From assembly GCA_963848375.1 (NCBI GenBank), contig CAWKDK010000018.1:1-64000 (forward strand): a stretch of 64,000 bases of DNA, given 5' to 3'. The notes beneath the pieces were generated by a model. That model did not search any database. It was not told the DNA's origin and saw only the letters and a program-made list of their open reading frames with translations. Each line of letters opens with the position of its first letter. Position 1 is the stretch's first letter. Source of the stretch: JAJPJE01 sp963848375. GTDB taxonomy: Bacteria; Acidobacteriota; Terriglobia; Terriglobales; Acidobacteriaceae. Positions 17,837 to 28,100 of the stretch are shown here, piece by piece. The translations under genes and the position numbers were made by a program.

Positions 17837-18654
17837 GCACTTTTCTCATTCGACGCACATGCGCGGTGAGCTATGCACTGCGCGTAGCGGGCAACTGGGG
17901 CAAACTCTGGACGGCTGCCCAGCTTGCGCTCCAGCGCGAAAATCCGGTCATATTCAGCGCTACGCGAAACTTGTGGCGGCAAGTAATCGGCGACGATTCG
18001 CACACCTCGTTCCGCGATCATTGCGAGCCTGGCCTCTTTCAGCATGGCTCGCAGGCTCTCTGGCCTGAAGAGCCGCACTCTGCCTCCATACAAAGATTCA
18101 ACACCCCATTCAGCAGTGAGATTCTCCTCGGCCGCCGCCAAGTCTCCATCTCGAATTGCCGCCTTAAGTACGTCACCCGCCTGATTGCGCACCAATATTG
18201 AGATGATGCTAGAGCCGTCTCGCAGCACGCGAGCCGCGTCGCGCAACACGGAATCCGGATCTTCGACGAACTCCAATATATTGTGGCAAATAATTAGATC
18301 AAACGATTTCGCGGGGAACAAGTTCGCGAGTTGGGCGGCGTCGCCATGTTGCAGTGCAATCTGCTCGGAAAGACCCGATTCCCTTGCGGCGTGATCAGCG
18401 AGATTCAACATCTCAGCAGAGGAATCGAGCAGCGTAACGTGAATGCCCAGTCGCGCTAGGCGCATAGCGTTGGCGCCTGTACCGCCCCCAATGTCTAGAG
18501 CCTGCAAAGATCGTGTGTTCAGCGGGAGAAAGTCCCTCAAATTGGCGAAGGCGAGGTCGAGGCGCAATTGACCTTCAGGCATTTCGAGGTAGGCAGCGTA
18601 CTTCGCTGCGCCGGTCCGGAACCGTTCGGAGTCGTCAGTTGCGGTCATTTTCAT
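17833..18654 (-). CDS. Class I SAM-dependent methyltransferase
   Basis: A 273-residue protein with SAM motif I ALDIGGGTGANAMRLARLG (about residues 52-70), an acidic end to strand 2 (VTLLDSSAEML), DLIICHNILEFVEDP for motif IV, and a C-terminal insertion. It resembles CmoM/SmtA-type and UbiE-like enzymes. It is coupled to the downstream radical SAM enzyme, which points to a shared modification pathway on an unknown substrate. Two ATGs (18654, 18648) are both possible. Confidence 0.8.
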   Translation of the reverse strand: MKMTATDDSERFRTGAAKYAAYLEMPEGQLRLDLAFANLRDFLPLNTRSLQALDIGGGTGANAMRLARLGIHVTLLDSSAEMLNLADHAARESGLSEQIALQHGDAAQLANLFPAKSFDLIICHNILEFVEDPDSVLRDAARVLRDGSSIISILVRNQAGDVLKAAIRDGDLAAAEENLTAEWGVESLYGGRVRLFRPESLRAMLKEARLAMIAERGVRIVADYLPPQVSRSAEYDRIFALERKLGSRPEFAPVARYAQCIAHRACASNEKSA

Positions 18655-18796
18655 TCATGCGCCGCTCAGCAAGAGGTCTTGCTGCAATCGCAGGTCTGTG
18701 TGGCAGAGGGTATATCGAAAGGATTCGAAACGACAAGTCTCGGATCGACCCGCTCCCATTCGACGCTTTGCAAGAATGTCTGCCTCGCCTTTTGAG

Positions 18797-20215
18797 TTAC
18801 GGCGATGCAATCTCGAATCGCAACACGGATTGTGCGACGCGGTATTGGTACTTCGCTGCCGCGAATTGAATTTGCGCTTCCGTTTGCTGTAGCTGCGCCT
18901 GGCTCAACTCGACAATGGAACTCAGTCCGAGTTTGTAGCGCGCCTGTGAAAGGTCGAGCGCAAGATTTGTCTGGTTGACAAACTGTTGGCTTACGCTGAT
19001 CCGGTTAAACGCCGTGATGGCGTTCAGCCAACTGGTGCGGACATCGTTGGCAATGCGATCTTTCAGATCACGCAACTGTTCTTGCGAGGCCTGAGCGCGC
19101 AGCGCCGCTTCTTTTGACCGCGCTGGATAGAGAAATCCGTTGAAGATCGGAATATTGATGTTCACGCCGGCGGCGCCGTACCAACTGGTGAACGGATTGA
19201 CGCCGTTGATATCAGTAGCAAAGGGTGCCTTGCCGACAACTCCCAGTGCCTCGACGCTGGGGAGCAGAAGGTCACGCTCGGCCTTCTGGAAATGCTGGGC
19301 GGCACGAAATTCGTAATCTTGCGCGGCGATTTCCGGACGATTTCCAAACGCCTGGTCTACCAGTTGATTCACGGATTCGGAGGGTGCAGTCAGGGTAGTA
19401 TCGCTCTCGATCAGTTCGAAGCGCTGCTGCGTGGGAAATCCGAGAACCTGCGACAACTGCGAGAGCGCCGCTTGATAGTTATTTTGCGCGTCGAGGAGTA
19501 GAAGCTTGGCCTGCGCAAGGTTCGCGTCCGCAAAGCTGACGTCCAGTTCCGAACGCAGTTTGTTCTGATAGAGCGTGCTCACCTGGTCGGAAACTGCCTG
19601 GCGCGCGGCGACGGTTTGCTCCGCAACCTTCTCCTCGGCAAAACTCTGCAAAGCCGTGTAGAAGGCCTGATCTACGGCGAGCCGTATTTGGTCGGCGCTC
19701 GCAATGGAATTCATATCCGCTGCCTTGGCACGAAGGGCGGATGCAGCGACGAGATTACTAGTACGTCCGAAATCGGTGATCAATTGGGAGAGCGTGAGTC
19801 CGCCGGCTGCCCTTTGATAAACGATCGGGTTATTCAAATTTCCGGCAGCGATGCGGCTGCCCTCATTCGCGGCGACGCCGGTCAAACTGCCATAAATATT
19901 TGGGTAGTATGCCGCCTTTTGCTCCCGCGTGACTTGCGCCGAAGCCAGCGCGAGTAAGCGGTACACAGAAATCTGCGGATTGTTCCTCAGCGCCAGCGCT
20001 TCCGCATCCTGGAGAGTCAACCGTCGTGCGGCGGGCGGAGCGGGCAGTTGCGGTTGCTGTTGCGCTGGCGGCGGCGTCGGCGCAGACGGCTGCAGTTGGC
20101 CCTGATTGTCGACGTTAACGGCCGGCGGAGTTACAGGAGTGCCCTGCGTCTGTGCGACGGCAGGCGCACACATCAGCACACCTGCCACTACGAGTCCAAA
20201 GAACTTGCGTTTCAA
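18797..20215 (-). CDS. TolC-family outer membrane efflux protein
   Basis: A 472-residue protein with a signal peptide (residues 1-21), a long Pro/Gln-rich linker (residues 35-62) and two TolC repeats with long helices (LTLQDAEALALRNNP; SVNQLVDQAFGNRPEI). It forms the outer-membrane channel and periplasmic tunnel of a tripartite pump. Its start overlaps the RND gene stop by four bases, and with the adaptor at 23373 it completes an efflux operon read right to left. The Pro-rich linker after the signal is common in acidobacterial TolCs. Confidence 0.92.
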   Translation of the reverse strand: MKRKFFGLVVAGVLMCAPAVAQTQGTPVTPPAVNVDNQGQLQPSAPTPPPAQQQPQLPAPPAARRLTLQDAEALALRNNPQISVYRLLALASAQVTREQKAAYYPNIYGSLTGVAANEGSRIAAGNLNNPIVYQRAAGGLTLSQLITDFGRTSNLVAASALRAKAADMNSIASADQIRLAVDQAFYTALQSFAEEKVAEQTVAARQAVSDQVSTLYQNKLRSELDVSFADANLAQAKLLLLDAQNNYQAALSQLSQVLGFPTQQRFELIESDTTLTAPSESVNQLVDQAFGNRPEIAAQDYEFRAAQHFQKAERDLLLPSVEALGVVGKAPFATDINGVNPFTSWYGAAGVNINIPIFNGFLYPARSKEAALRAQASQEQLRDLKDRIANDVRTSWLNAITAFNRISVSQQFVNQTNLALDLSQARYKLGLSSIVELSQAQLQQTEAQIQFAAAKYQYRVAQSVLRFEIASP

Positions 20216-23200
20216 GCTTGCACCTCTGAGGACGGAGTTTCTTCTCGTCGATGGATCACGAGGTATGCGGCGGGCACGACGAATACAGTGAGAATCACTG
20301 ACACCGTCAGGCCTCCGATGATGGCTCGCGCCAATGGGGCATATTGTTCGCTACCCGCTTCCAGCGCCATCGCCATTGGGATCAGGCCGAGGATCGTGGC
20401 AAGGGAAGTCATGAGAATAGGGCGCAAACGTACGCGGCAAGCCAGCGACACCGCTTCGCGGATCGGCATCCCTTCACGGCGATAATTGCGAGTGACATCG
20501 ACGATCAAAATGCTGTTGGACACGACGATGCCTGTCATCATCACCAGGCCCATCAGCGACATCACGTTCAGCGTGGTATGCGTCATCAGCAGGAAAACGA
20601 TGACGCCGGTGATGCCGGATGGTATCGCCAGCAAGATAATGAACGGGTCGATGAACGACGCGAACTGCGCCATCAGGATCAGGTAGACGAGGACGATTGC
20701 CAGTAACAATCCGATGCCGAAGCTCTTGAACGATTGACGCATTGACACGAGCGAGCCGCGAAGCTCGATGCGCACGTTTGGTGGAAGTTTGGTTTGCTTA
20801 ATGATGTTGTCGACCTTGCTGCCCAGCGCGCCCAGATCCTCACCCTTTGGCGAGACGTAAACGTCGATCACGCGGAAGAGCTGATAGTGGTCGACTTCGG
20901 TTGGAGTATTGATCATCTTGATGTCGGCCACGTTTTCCAACATCGTGGGATTCGCATTGTTGGGAGCATGCAAGGGAATCTGCTTGAAGTCTTCCATCGT
21001 CATGGAATCGATCTCGTGATTCCCATACTGCACGGTGAGGAAATAGTTGTTGCCACTGTGCGGATCGACCCAGTAGCTGGGAGCGATCATTCCATTCGAG
21101 GTCAGCGCCGTTACGACGTTGTTCACTACGTCGCTCGCTGTCAGTCCAAGACGCGCTGCCATTTCGCGACGGACATTCAGTTCCAGGCCGGGATAGTCGA
21201 GATCCTGCGGAATGAGTACATCGCTTACGTCCGGCATAGAACGCAGCTTTGTCGCCAGCTGACTGGCGACCTCGTAAGCAGAATGCTGATCGTTGCCGGT
21301 GACCTGAATATCGATGGGTGCGGGCATGCCCTGGTTCACGACAGAGTCCACCAGTCCGCCTGTCTGGAAATAAGTAGAGACCTCAGGAAGATCCGACGCC
21401 AGTTTACGTCGCACGCGATCCATGTAGGTGAAGGTGCTGAGCTTATGTTCAGACTTCAGGCTGATTTGCACGAACGCGGTGTGCTGTCCGGAATTGCTGG
21501 TGTAGATCGAAGAGAGATCGGGCGTGAGTCCAATGTTGGAAACGATCATCTGGAGATCGTCTGAAGGAATGACGTCTCGTATGTCATTTTCGATTCGACC
21601 GACGTATTGGTTTGTCATCTCCAGACGCGAACCGGTGGGAGCTTTGATATTAATGACGAACTGCCCGGGATCTGTACGCGGGAAGAATGCCAGGCCGAGC
21701 AACGGATACAAAGCCAGGCTGACAACGAAGCTGCCTATGATGACGAGGATCGTCATCCCCGGACGCGCAAGCGCCTTGTCCACGGCGCGATCGTAACGCA
21801 TCAATAGCTGATCGTATTTGCGATTGAAGGCGGTAACGAATTTTCCAAAGACAGATTTCGTTTGATGACCGCCGTGACCATGTGCCGTCTTCAGGAAGCG
21901 AGCGCAGAACAGCGGTACAACCGTCATGGCAACGAGGTAAGACGCGGCCAGGGCGAGCACGACGCCAAGCGCTAAGGCGATGAAGAGGTATCGACTGACG
22001 CCATACAGAAACACCACCGGGAAGAAAACAATGGCGGTGGTGAACGTGGCCGCCAGCACTGCGAGTTGAACTTCCTGGCCTCCGCGTTCTGCAGCCGTTA
22101 CGGAATCCTCTCCGTTTTCAATGTGGCGGAAAATGTTCTCCAAAACTACTACGGAGTTATCGATCAGGCGTGAGAGCACCAGCGCCAAACCGCCTAAGAC
22201 CATCGTGTTGATCGTGCTGCCAGTGGCATTCAAAAGAAGGAAAGCCGCGAGGCAGGAGATCGGAATCGAGAGCAAGACGGAAATCGTGCCCCGCAAAGAT
22301 CCAAGGAAGACGAGAATCATCAGTGCGGTGAGCACCAGACCAATGCCGCCTTCACGCAACACGTTCGCTACAGCTGTCTTCACGTATTGCGATTGGTCGA
22401 AGACGACACTCGCGACCAGGTTCTTGGGCACATCGAGCAGGTGCTGGACACGATCGCGCACGCCGTCCACGATCTGAATGGTGTTACTGTTGCCGCCCTG
22501 TTTCAGAATCGGCAGATAGACGGATTTCTGTCCATCGACACGAACAATGTTGTACTGGATGGCGGACGAGTCTTCGGCATGCCCGATATCGCCGAAACGC
22601 AAAACGCCGTTGCCGATCGCCTTGAGGGGGACATCGTTCATCTCGGCAACATTTGGCAACTGGCTGTTACTGTAGATGTTGTAGTCTCGTGGACCGATAC
22701 GAACATCACCGGCTGGAAGAATCTTGTTCGCGTCATTCACCGTGCGCACCACGTCCATCGGACTGAGTTGCGCTGCCTCCAGCTTTACGGGATCGATGTA
22801 AAACTGGATCTGCCGATACTTTCCGCCGAAGGGCTGCGGGAACGGATGCGCCCGGCACATTCGCAATCTGATTACGGACCGTGAACTGGCCTTCATCATG
22901 CAGCTGCGTTTCATTCAGCCCCTGACCCTTCAGGGTGACGAGGCAAACGGGCAGACTCGAGGCGTCGAATTTCAGTACGACGGGCGGCAGCGTTCCTTGC
23001 GGCAGTCGCCGCAAATCGGCCATCGCGAGATTCGCAATCTCGCTGACCGCGGCGTCCGGATCTGTCCCTGGCTGGAAGTAAACCTTGATGAGGCTCACGC
23101 CCGTTAGCGAGCGCGACTCGATGTGATCGATATTACTTCCCAGGGTAAAGAAGCGTTCGAACGTGTCGGTGATGTCGGCTTCGATCTGTTGCGGCGGCAT

Positions 23201-23353
23201 GCCACTGTAAAAGGTGGCGACGACGACGACAGGAATTTGTATTTGCGGAAATAAGTCGACTGGCATGCGGGCGACCGTGGTTACTCCGACCACGACGATC
23301 GCCAGACATAGCATCAAAATGAAGAAGGGATATTTGATTGCAAAGCTTGACAT
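20212..23353 (-). CDS. RND efflux permease (HAE/CzcA-type), one frameshift
   Basis: About 1,047 codons, the full length for an AcrB-type pump, but in two frames. The N-terminal 180 residues (MSSFAIKYPFFILMLCLAIV; RMPVDLFPQIQIPVV; first helix and porter domain) are followed after NVPGASVP by the rest (QPFGGKYRQIQFYIDPVKLE), including all remaining helices. Deleting one G from GGG at 22838-22840 joins them exactly. It uses proton motive force to drive export of drugs or other small molecules through the adaptor and TolC. The frameshift is a sequence error or an inactivating mutation. The substrate cannot be told. Confidence 0.9.
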
Positions 23354-23372
23354 AGAATCGTTGCCTCAGCGG

Positions 23373-24668
23373 CTACTCCGCCCTTCCCGCGCCATCAGAG
23401 GCCGTGAATACTGCTTGCTTTGGTTGGACCAGTTCACCGGGTTGATACGCGCCCAAATTGCCGACGACAACTTGTTCTCCCTGGGTCAATCCCGATAGGA
23501 TTTCCACGTTGTTCGAGCTCTCGACGCCGATCTGAATGGCGCGAGACTCTACGCGATTCTGCGCATCGACAACCAGCACGCTCGCGCCATCTTCGCTGCG
23601 CTTCACCGCTTGAATCGGAATGGTTAACGCATTTGGAATGCTGTTAGCGCTTAGATGTACTTCCGCATACATTCCCGGTTGAAGGTGGTAGTGAGGATTT
23701 GGAACGTCGATCTCCACCTGCATCGTTCGCGTGGAAGAATCGAGAGAATCCGTGAAGCGAGTCACCTTACCGGTGAAATGCTCCCCGGTTGCCTGCACAC
23801 GAACGTCCGCGCTGTCGCCAATTCGCACCTTCGACGTCAACGACTCCGGAACCGGGATGCGCAAGCGCAGCACATCGATTTGTGCCAGCGTGACGACGGG
23901 AAGACCGCTGTTGGTAGATGTTCCCGCTTGCACGAGAGAGCCCGTATCCGAAAATCGCCATGTGACAACGCCGTCATAAGGCGCGGTGATTTTCGCGTAA
24001 TCGCTGAGCGCGGAGTAGTGCTGCTGGTTTGCCTGGGCCACTGCAAGCTGCTGTTTCGCCGCTGCCAGGGCGGACTTCGCGGCATCGACTTGCGCCTGCG
24101 ATGCGCGGTCCTTGGCGGTGGCATCATCAAGTTCCTGCTCTGCAATTAACCCGGGACGCGCTTTCGCCGTGTTGATCAGCCGATCGGCATTCGCGTGCAG
24201 AGCCACACTGTCAGCTTCTGCACGAGATACGTCGCTGTGTGCGCGCTGAATTTCTTCTTCGGCATGGTGAACGGACGCCTGCGCCTCATCGACCTCGGCG
24301 ACAAGTTCGGGGATTTCCAATACCGCTAAAACCTGTCCCTTGTGAACATGATCGCCAATGTCGACATTGATGGTGCGAATGTAGCCCGCAACCTTGGCAT
24401 GCAGGTCAACGTTCTGGTACGGGATGAATTGGCCAGCAATCGAAAGAGAGTTTGCAATCGTCTCCCGCTTAACCGGAGCTACCGCGACATATGGCAGACG
24501 GGCTGCGTCGGGATGAACCAATCCTGCTTTGGCGGATGAGCCTGCCCGCGCGCGCCATACAGCCAATAGCGAAAAGAGCAGACACAATGCGAGTGCTGCA
24601 GCGATAACAAACTTGCGGGAGCGAACTTCTACAAGCTCCACAAGCCTGTGTCGATCATGAGCTTCCAT
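23373..24668 (-). CDS. RND efflux periplasmic adaptor (membrane fusion protein)
   Basis: A 431-residue protein with an N-terminal anchor helix (FVIAAALALCLLFSLLAVW), a biotinyl/lipoyl half-motif (AKVAGYIRTINVDIGDHVHK), a long coiled-coil hairpin rich in Ala, the second lipoyl half (YAKITAPYDGVVTW), and beta-barrel and membrane-proximal domains. SD GAGGA lies 5 bases before the ATG. It is the first gene of the adaptor-pump-TolC operon, with 19 bases to the pump gene. No regulator gene flanks the operon in the window. Confidence 0.92.
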   Translation of the reverse strand: MEAHDRHRLVELVEVRSRKFVIAAALALCLLFSLLAVWRARAGSSAKAGLVHPDAARLPYVAVAPVKRETIANSLSIAGQFIPYQNVDLHAKVAGYIRTINVDIGDHVHKGQVLAVLEIPELVAEVDEAQASVHHAEEEIQRAHSDVSRAEADSVALHANADRLINTAKARPGLIAEQELDDATAKDRASQAQVDAAKSALAAAKQQLAVAQANQQHYSALSDYAKITAPYDGVVTWRFSDTGSLVQAGTSTNSGLPVVTLAQIDVLRLRIPVPESLTSKVRIGDSADVRVQATGEHFTGKVTRFTDSLDSSTRTMQVEIDVPNPHYHLQPGMYAEVHLSANSIPNALTIPIQAVKRSEDGASVLVVDAQNRVESRAIQIGVESSNNVEILSGLTQGEQVVVGNLGAYQPGELVQPKQAVFTASDGAGRAE

Positions 24669-24783
24669 GGATTCCTCGTTTCGGTAATGCAGTAAGTGCT
24701 ACGAGCGGGATCCTGTCAGAATTAGGTCGTTAACAGATAGGGCCGGGCGCAGCGCAAACAGATGAAAACGGACCGAAGAGGTA

Positions 24784-25134
24784 TTACTTCTGGACAGGCG
24801 GAGGGCGCAGAAATCGATGCAGGTACCGTAAAGGAAGATTGCTGTGAGCTGCGACTAGAGGCGAGGTGCGTTCAAGGCGCTCACGCTGGACGAAAAGAAT
24901 GAACGAACAGAGAACGGCCATCCAGAAAAGGAGACCGGTGTTGGATTCAAGCGAATGAGTTGGGGTTTTTTGGCCGCCAAGCCACAACTTGGAAGAGGTG
25001 GACGGAGTCACATTCACTCCGGAGCCGTTGTACACCGAAGTCTTGGCATGCAGAGCAAAGAAGAACACGAGTGCGCAGACCAGCACTGCCAGAGTGCGCC
25101 AAACCATCTCTTTTTGCACGATTCCAAGACGCAT
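24784..25134 (-). CDS. Hypothetical membrane protein
   Basis: 116 residues from MRLGIVQKEMVWRT (an upstream start at 25185 is possible). It has two predicted membrane helices, VWRTLAVLVCALVFFFALHA and TGLLFWMAVLCSFILFVQRE, separated by a Ser/Thr-rich periplasmic loop, and a basic C-terminal tail. No family is recognised. It lies upstream of the efflux operon on the same strand, 115 bases from it. The interval 25135-25496 before the next gene shows no further gene; CTCGCGAG at 25297 is only a short palindrome. Confidence 0.5.
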   Translation of the reverse strand: MRLGIVQKEMVWRTLAVLVCALVFFFALHAKTSVYNGSGVNVTPSTSSKLWLGGQKTPTHSLESNTGLLFWMAVLCSFILFVQRERLERTSPLVAAHSNLPLRYLHRFLRPPPVQK

Positions 25135-25496
25135 GTTGGGGGAAGCCCTGCTTAAGATTACTACATATTGAGGAGAGAACACCAAGGTTGGGAATAAGTT
25201 GTCTGTACCGTGAGTGGTGACTTCGCGCTCAACCGTGGCTGCCGAGTATTAATGAGTTGCCCACGGGAATCGAGACGCGTCCAAGCCGGACCGTGTCGCT
25301 CGCGAGAGTCCCGAGGTCTTTCGGACGCCTTTAGTCCATAGATGCGGGTTCGGAACGTTACAGACAGAAAACACGTCGGCCAAGTTCAGCTGGATAAGGA
25401 TCGTCAGGCAAAAGCAGGACTGATTCCTGTATCCAATATCCAGTGACATAAAAGGTGCCCTCCGGCAAGCTTCCCGGTCCGGGGGAGAGGAGACTT

Positions 25497-26012
25497 ATGC
25501 TGAGAACAGCAACCAAAATCGTACTTGTACTTGCATTGGGTGTAACTCCCGTGCTGATCGCCCCGCGGTCTGCACAAGCGCAAACGAGTGCAGAGCAGCG
25601 GGCATACCAGGCTGGATTTCAGAATGGCGTGAACGATCGCAATCAAAATAAGCCGTTGAACCTGAAGACCGACAACTGGAAAGGGCAGAACCTCACCGCT
25701 TATCAGCGCGGATATGAAGACGGGTACCGTCATCGAGGAAATGGACAATACGGCAACAACAATGGATATGGTCACGACGGCGATCACGATCGCGACGACC
25801 AGGCGCGAGCCGGTTGGAATGGAAATGGCGGGTATGTAGGTGCTCCGGCGGGTTACACAACCGATGCGGAACGGCGGGCTTATCAGGCAGGATTCCAGAA
25901 CGGTCAGAACGACCGCCGGCAGAACAAATCTTTGAACCTGAAAACCGACAACTGGAAGGGGCAAAACCTCACCGCTTACCAGCGCGGATATGAAGAGGGA
26001 TATCGTCGCTAG
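25497..26012 (+). CDS. Secreted repeat protein with two near-identical 45-residue units
   Basis: 171 residues from the ATG at 25497, which has a good SD (GAGAGGAG). There is a signal peptide (residues 1-28), then two units starting RAYQAGFQNG and ending with LTAYQRGYE and GYRR, each containing the segment LNLKTDNWKGQNLTAYQRGY. A Gly/Asn/His-rich spacer separates them. The units are near-identical at the protein level and very similar in DNA, indicating recent duplication. AYQxGFQNG-type repeats occur in small secreted acidobacterial proteins of unknown role. The two units are probably helical surface-binding or structural modules. Confidence 0.8.
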   Translation: MLRTATKIVLVLALGVTPVLIAPRSAQAQTSAEQRAYQAGFQNGVNDRNQNKPLNLKTDNWKGQNLTAYQRGYEDGYRHRGNGQYGNNNGYGHDGDHDRDDQARAGWNGNGGYVGAPAGYTTDAERRAYQAGFQNGQNDRRQNKSLNLKTDNWKGQNLTAYQRGYEEGYRR

Positions 26013-26138
26013 TGTGCGTCCGCGCGATCAGGTGGAATGACTGCCATCGACATCCTAAGTCTTGAGGAAGTCTATGGCAGTCTCTCTCATCCGCAGTGGA
26101 TTGGGATTCATACAGGAACAGATATGCGCCGCGTAGGA

Positions 26139-26495
26139 TCACCTGACCAGATACGCCAATGCTTCCTCACGCGTCGCGAAGATCGGTAGCTCGCGTCCGG
26201 AAAATGTCTTGATCGATTCGTAAAGCACTGGCGGCAGGTTCGCGGTAAGAACCCAGGCAGACCGCTTGAGATGTGGGCGGTCGAAAACAGTTGCCACCTT
26301 CAGCCGTTCCACGACATCGCGATTGAATTCAGCGTTACTGAAATCCCCTAAAAGCAGCACCGACTCGCGCGGATATTTGCGCACATGATTCGGTACCTCG
26401 TCGATGAGAGCAAACATCTCCGCAGCAGCACACCCGCTGCAATCGACCAACAGGATGTCCTTGTGTTCGTGCGCGATAAGGCGGATGCGATCCAC
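26139..26495 (-). CDS. SpoIIAA/STAS-like small protein
   Basis: 118 residues from the GTG at 26495, chosen because GGTGGAGG lies 6 bases upstream. The longer frame to 26612 has no SD. It has DRIRLIAHEHKDILLVDCSG, then ESVLLLGDFSNAEFN, and ends with FATREEALAYLV. The N-terminal strands, the Ser/Asp loop and the closing TREEALAYL helix are those of stand-alone SpoIIAA-like proteins; 13148-13537 shows the same layout. A possible role is in signalling or response to envelope stress, but nothing is proven. Confidence 0.65.
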   Translation of the reverse strand: MDRIRLIAHEHKDILLVDCSGCAAAEMFALIDEVPNHVRKYPRESVLLLGDFSNAEFNRDVVERLKVATVFDRPHLKRSAWVLTANLPPVLYESIKTFSGRELPIFATREEALAYLVR

Positions 26496-26709
26496 GTGCT
26501 GCCTCCACCGGTTACAGGGCTTGAGAGCAAGCCAATTCAGGATCGGCGAAGTGTACAGCAGGAGGGAAGGATTTCCAAGCCAGCCGCCTTCAGCGCGTCT
26601 GATTCTTGTCACATAACCATGACGAAAACTTCACAATCATGAACCTTGAGTGTGAATTCTGCCCTCTGTACATTGATTGAAGTTCTGTCAATTTGACGTG
26701 GAGCAAGTT

Positions 26710-27120
26710 ATGTTCTGCCAGTTCGAAGTTCGCGTGAAGTTTTCCCTGTTGCTTGCGGCTGCCCTGATCATAGTCTCCGGTGCGCCAGTATTTGCTCAGG
26801 AGCCCGGATGGACGAAGCACGTATCTGAAGCCGATAAAGGGCGTCCGAATCCGGTGGCGTCCGATCCCGCTGCGGTGAGCGCCGGACAGAAGCTCTACGC
26901 CGATAAATGCGCGCATTGCCACGGAGCCAACGGAGAAGGCAAAGGACATTCTCCCTCGCTGCAAACGGATACGGTTCATGCACTTACGCCAGGCCAGTTG
27001 GAATGGGTGATTGCGCACGGCTTCAGCCTCCACCGCATGCCGTCGTTCGAATCGTTGTCCCAAGACCAGCGCTGGCAGATCGTGGCGTATGTGCAATCGT
27101 TGCCGAAGGCTTCGAAGTAG
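26710..27120 (+). CDS. Secreted c-type cytochrome
   Basis: 136 residues from the ATG at 26710 (GGAGC upstream; ATG 26677 is possible but without SD). There is a signal peptide (about residues 9-28). The mature protein has the heme motif CAHCH after AGQKLYADK, then GANGEGKGHSPSL and a distal Met in LHRMPSFESLSQDQ. It is a monoheme class I cytochrome c of the cbb3/alternative-complex helper type, periplasmic electron transfer, partner unknown. It is convergent with the secreted protein at 27133. Confidence 0.85.
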   Translation: MFCQFEVRVKFSLLLAAALIIVSGAPVFAQEPGWTKHVSEADKGRPNPVASDPAAVSAGQKLYADKCAHCHGANGEGKGHSPSLQTDTVHALTPGQLEWVIAHGFSLHRMPSFESLSQDQRWQIVAYVQSLPKASK

Positions 27121-27132
27121 CACGGGAGTCCA

Positions 27133-28080
27133 TTAGTCCTGTGGTGCTGGCGGCTGCAGCTTCATTATCTGGATGGGCTTCTCATCGACGACCTTGTAAT
27201 CGTTCGGAACAGTGAATAGCGATGGATCGGGCTCGGTGTTGCTGACGTTTGTGAGTTGCGTCTTCAACTCTCCTGCCCAGGGATCGGTGTGCTTGGTCAT
27301 CACCGTGGCTTTCAGTTCGGGTGAAGACCAGGTTTCCGATTGCACGAGTATGGGTTGCTCATTGCCCATGCTGCCAGCAGGGATCGTGGTTGTTACGCGC
27401 GTACCGGTCGCATGAATTCCATTGATTGTCTGGTCGCCCAGGTTCTCGAGGTTGGGCGGATTCTGAGCCGGCTCTGCATTCTTCCCCATCGTTGTCGTCG
27501 AGTAATAAATGACATTTCCAGGGGCGCCCGCCGCGTTCACTGCGTCGCCTTTCACGACGACGGCCATCCGTCCCGAAGTTCGAACGCCAGCGCCCGTTTC
27601 CGGAGACAGCGCGAATGGCTCAATAGGCGTTTTGCGCGCGATCTTCATATTGCTGTCGAGCATGTACCGGACGCCAGCCACGGGATCGATGATGGTCACA
27701 ATCTTCGGAAGATCCTTTTGCGGAGGAGCACCGAGCAAATTGATTTCCGCTTCACGACGGATGCGTCCCTGACTGTCGCGGCAGAGTGTGGAATTCTCCG
27801 TCGTGTGAATTCGATTCCCATCGGCAAATGCCTGGGTGTGTTCACTGGTGATCGTGCCGCAGAATGGGTTTCCCTTCACTGGAGAGGCGTCCATGTTATC
27901 GATATGCAGTCCCATGGTAGAGACCTTCATCTGCATCGGCATGCCGGGCGAAGCCACTGTGGCTATCGCATCACCGGGCCCGGGAGGTAGAGGTGGTAGT
28001 TGAGCCGATGCAACGCCGAGAAGGAGGATGGCGAGTGCAAGTGACAGGCCTAGGACAACGAAGCTACCTTTGCGATTCAT
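27133..28080 (-). CDS. Secreted hypothetical protein of the ECF sigma operon
   Basis: A 315-residue protein with a signal peptide (residues 1-26), a Pro-rich start and a beta-rich body (STLCRDSQGRIRREAEINLL; KIVTIIDPVAGVRYMLDS; NGIHATGTRVTTTIPAGS). These segments match a common acidobacterial secreted family of unknown function. It is third in a reverse-strand run after the ECF sigma factor and its anti-sigma, 20 bases from the latter, so it is likely part of the regulon or the signal input. No catalytic residues are visible. Confidence 0.75.
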   Translation of the reverse strand: MNRKGSFVVLGLSLALAILLLGVASAQLPPLPPGPGDAIATVASPGMPMQMKVSTMGLHIDNMDASPVKGNPFCGTITSEHTQAFADGNRIHTTENSTLCRDSQGRIRREAEINLLGAPPQKDLPKIVTIIDPVAGVRYMLDSNMKIARKTPIEPFALSPETGAGVRTSGRMAVVVKGDAVNAAGAPGNVIYYSTTTMGKNAEPAQNPPNLENLGDQTINGIHATGTRVTTTIPAGSMGNEQPILVQSETWSSPELKATVMTKHTDPWAGELKTQLTNVSNTEPDPSLFTVPNDYKVVDEKPIQIMKLQPPAPQD

Positions 28081-28100
28081 AATGTGACCTCCGATGCAAT

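Noticed and set aside
20794..21564. A 256-residue forward ORF within the RND gene
   Set aside because: Antisense shadow of the conserved permease.
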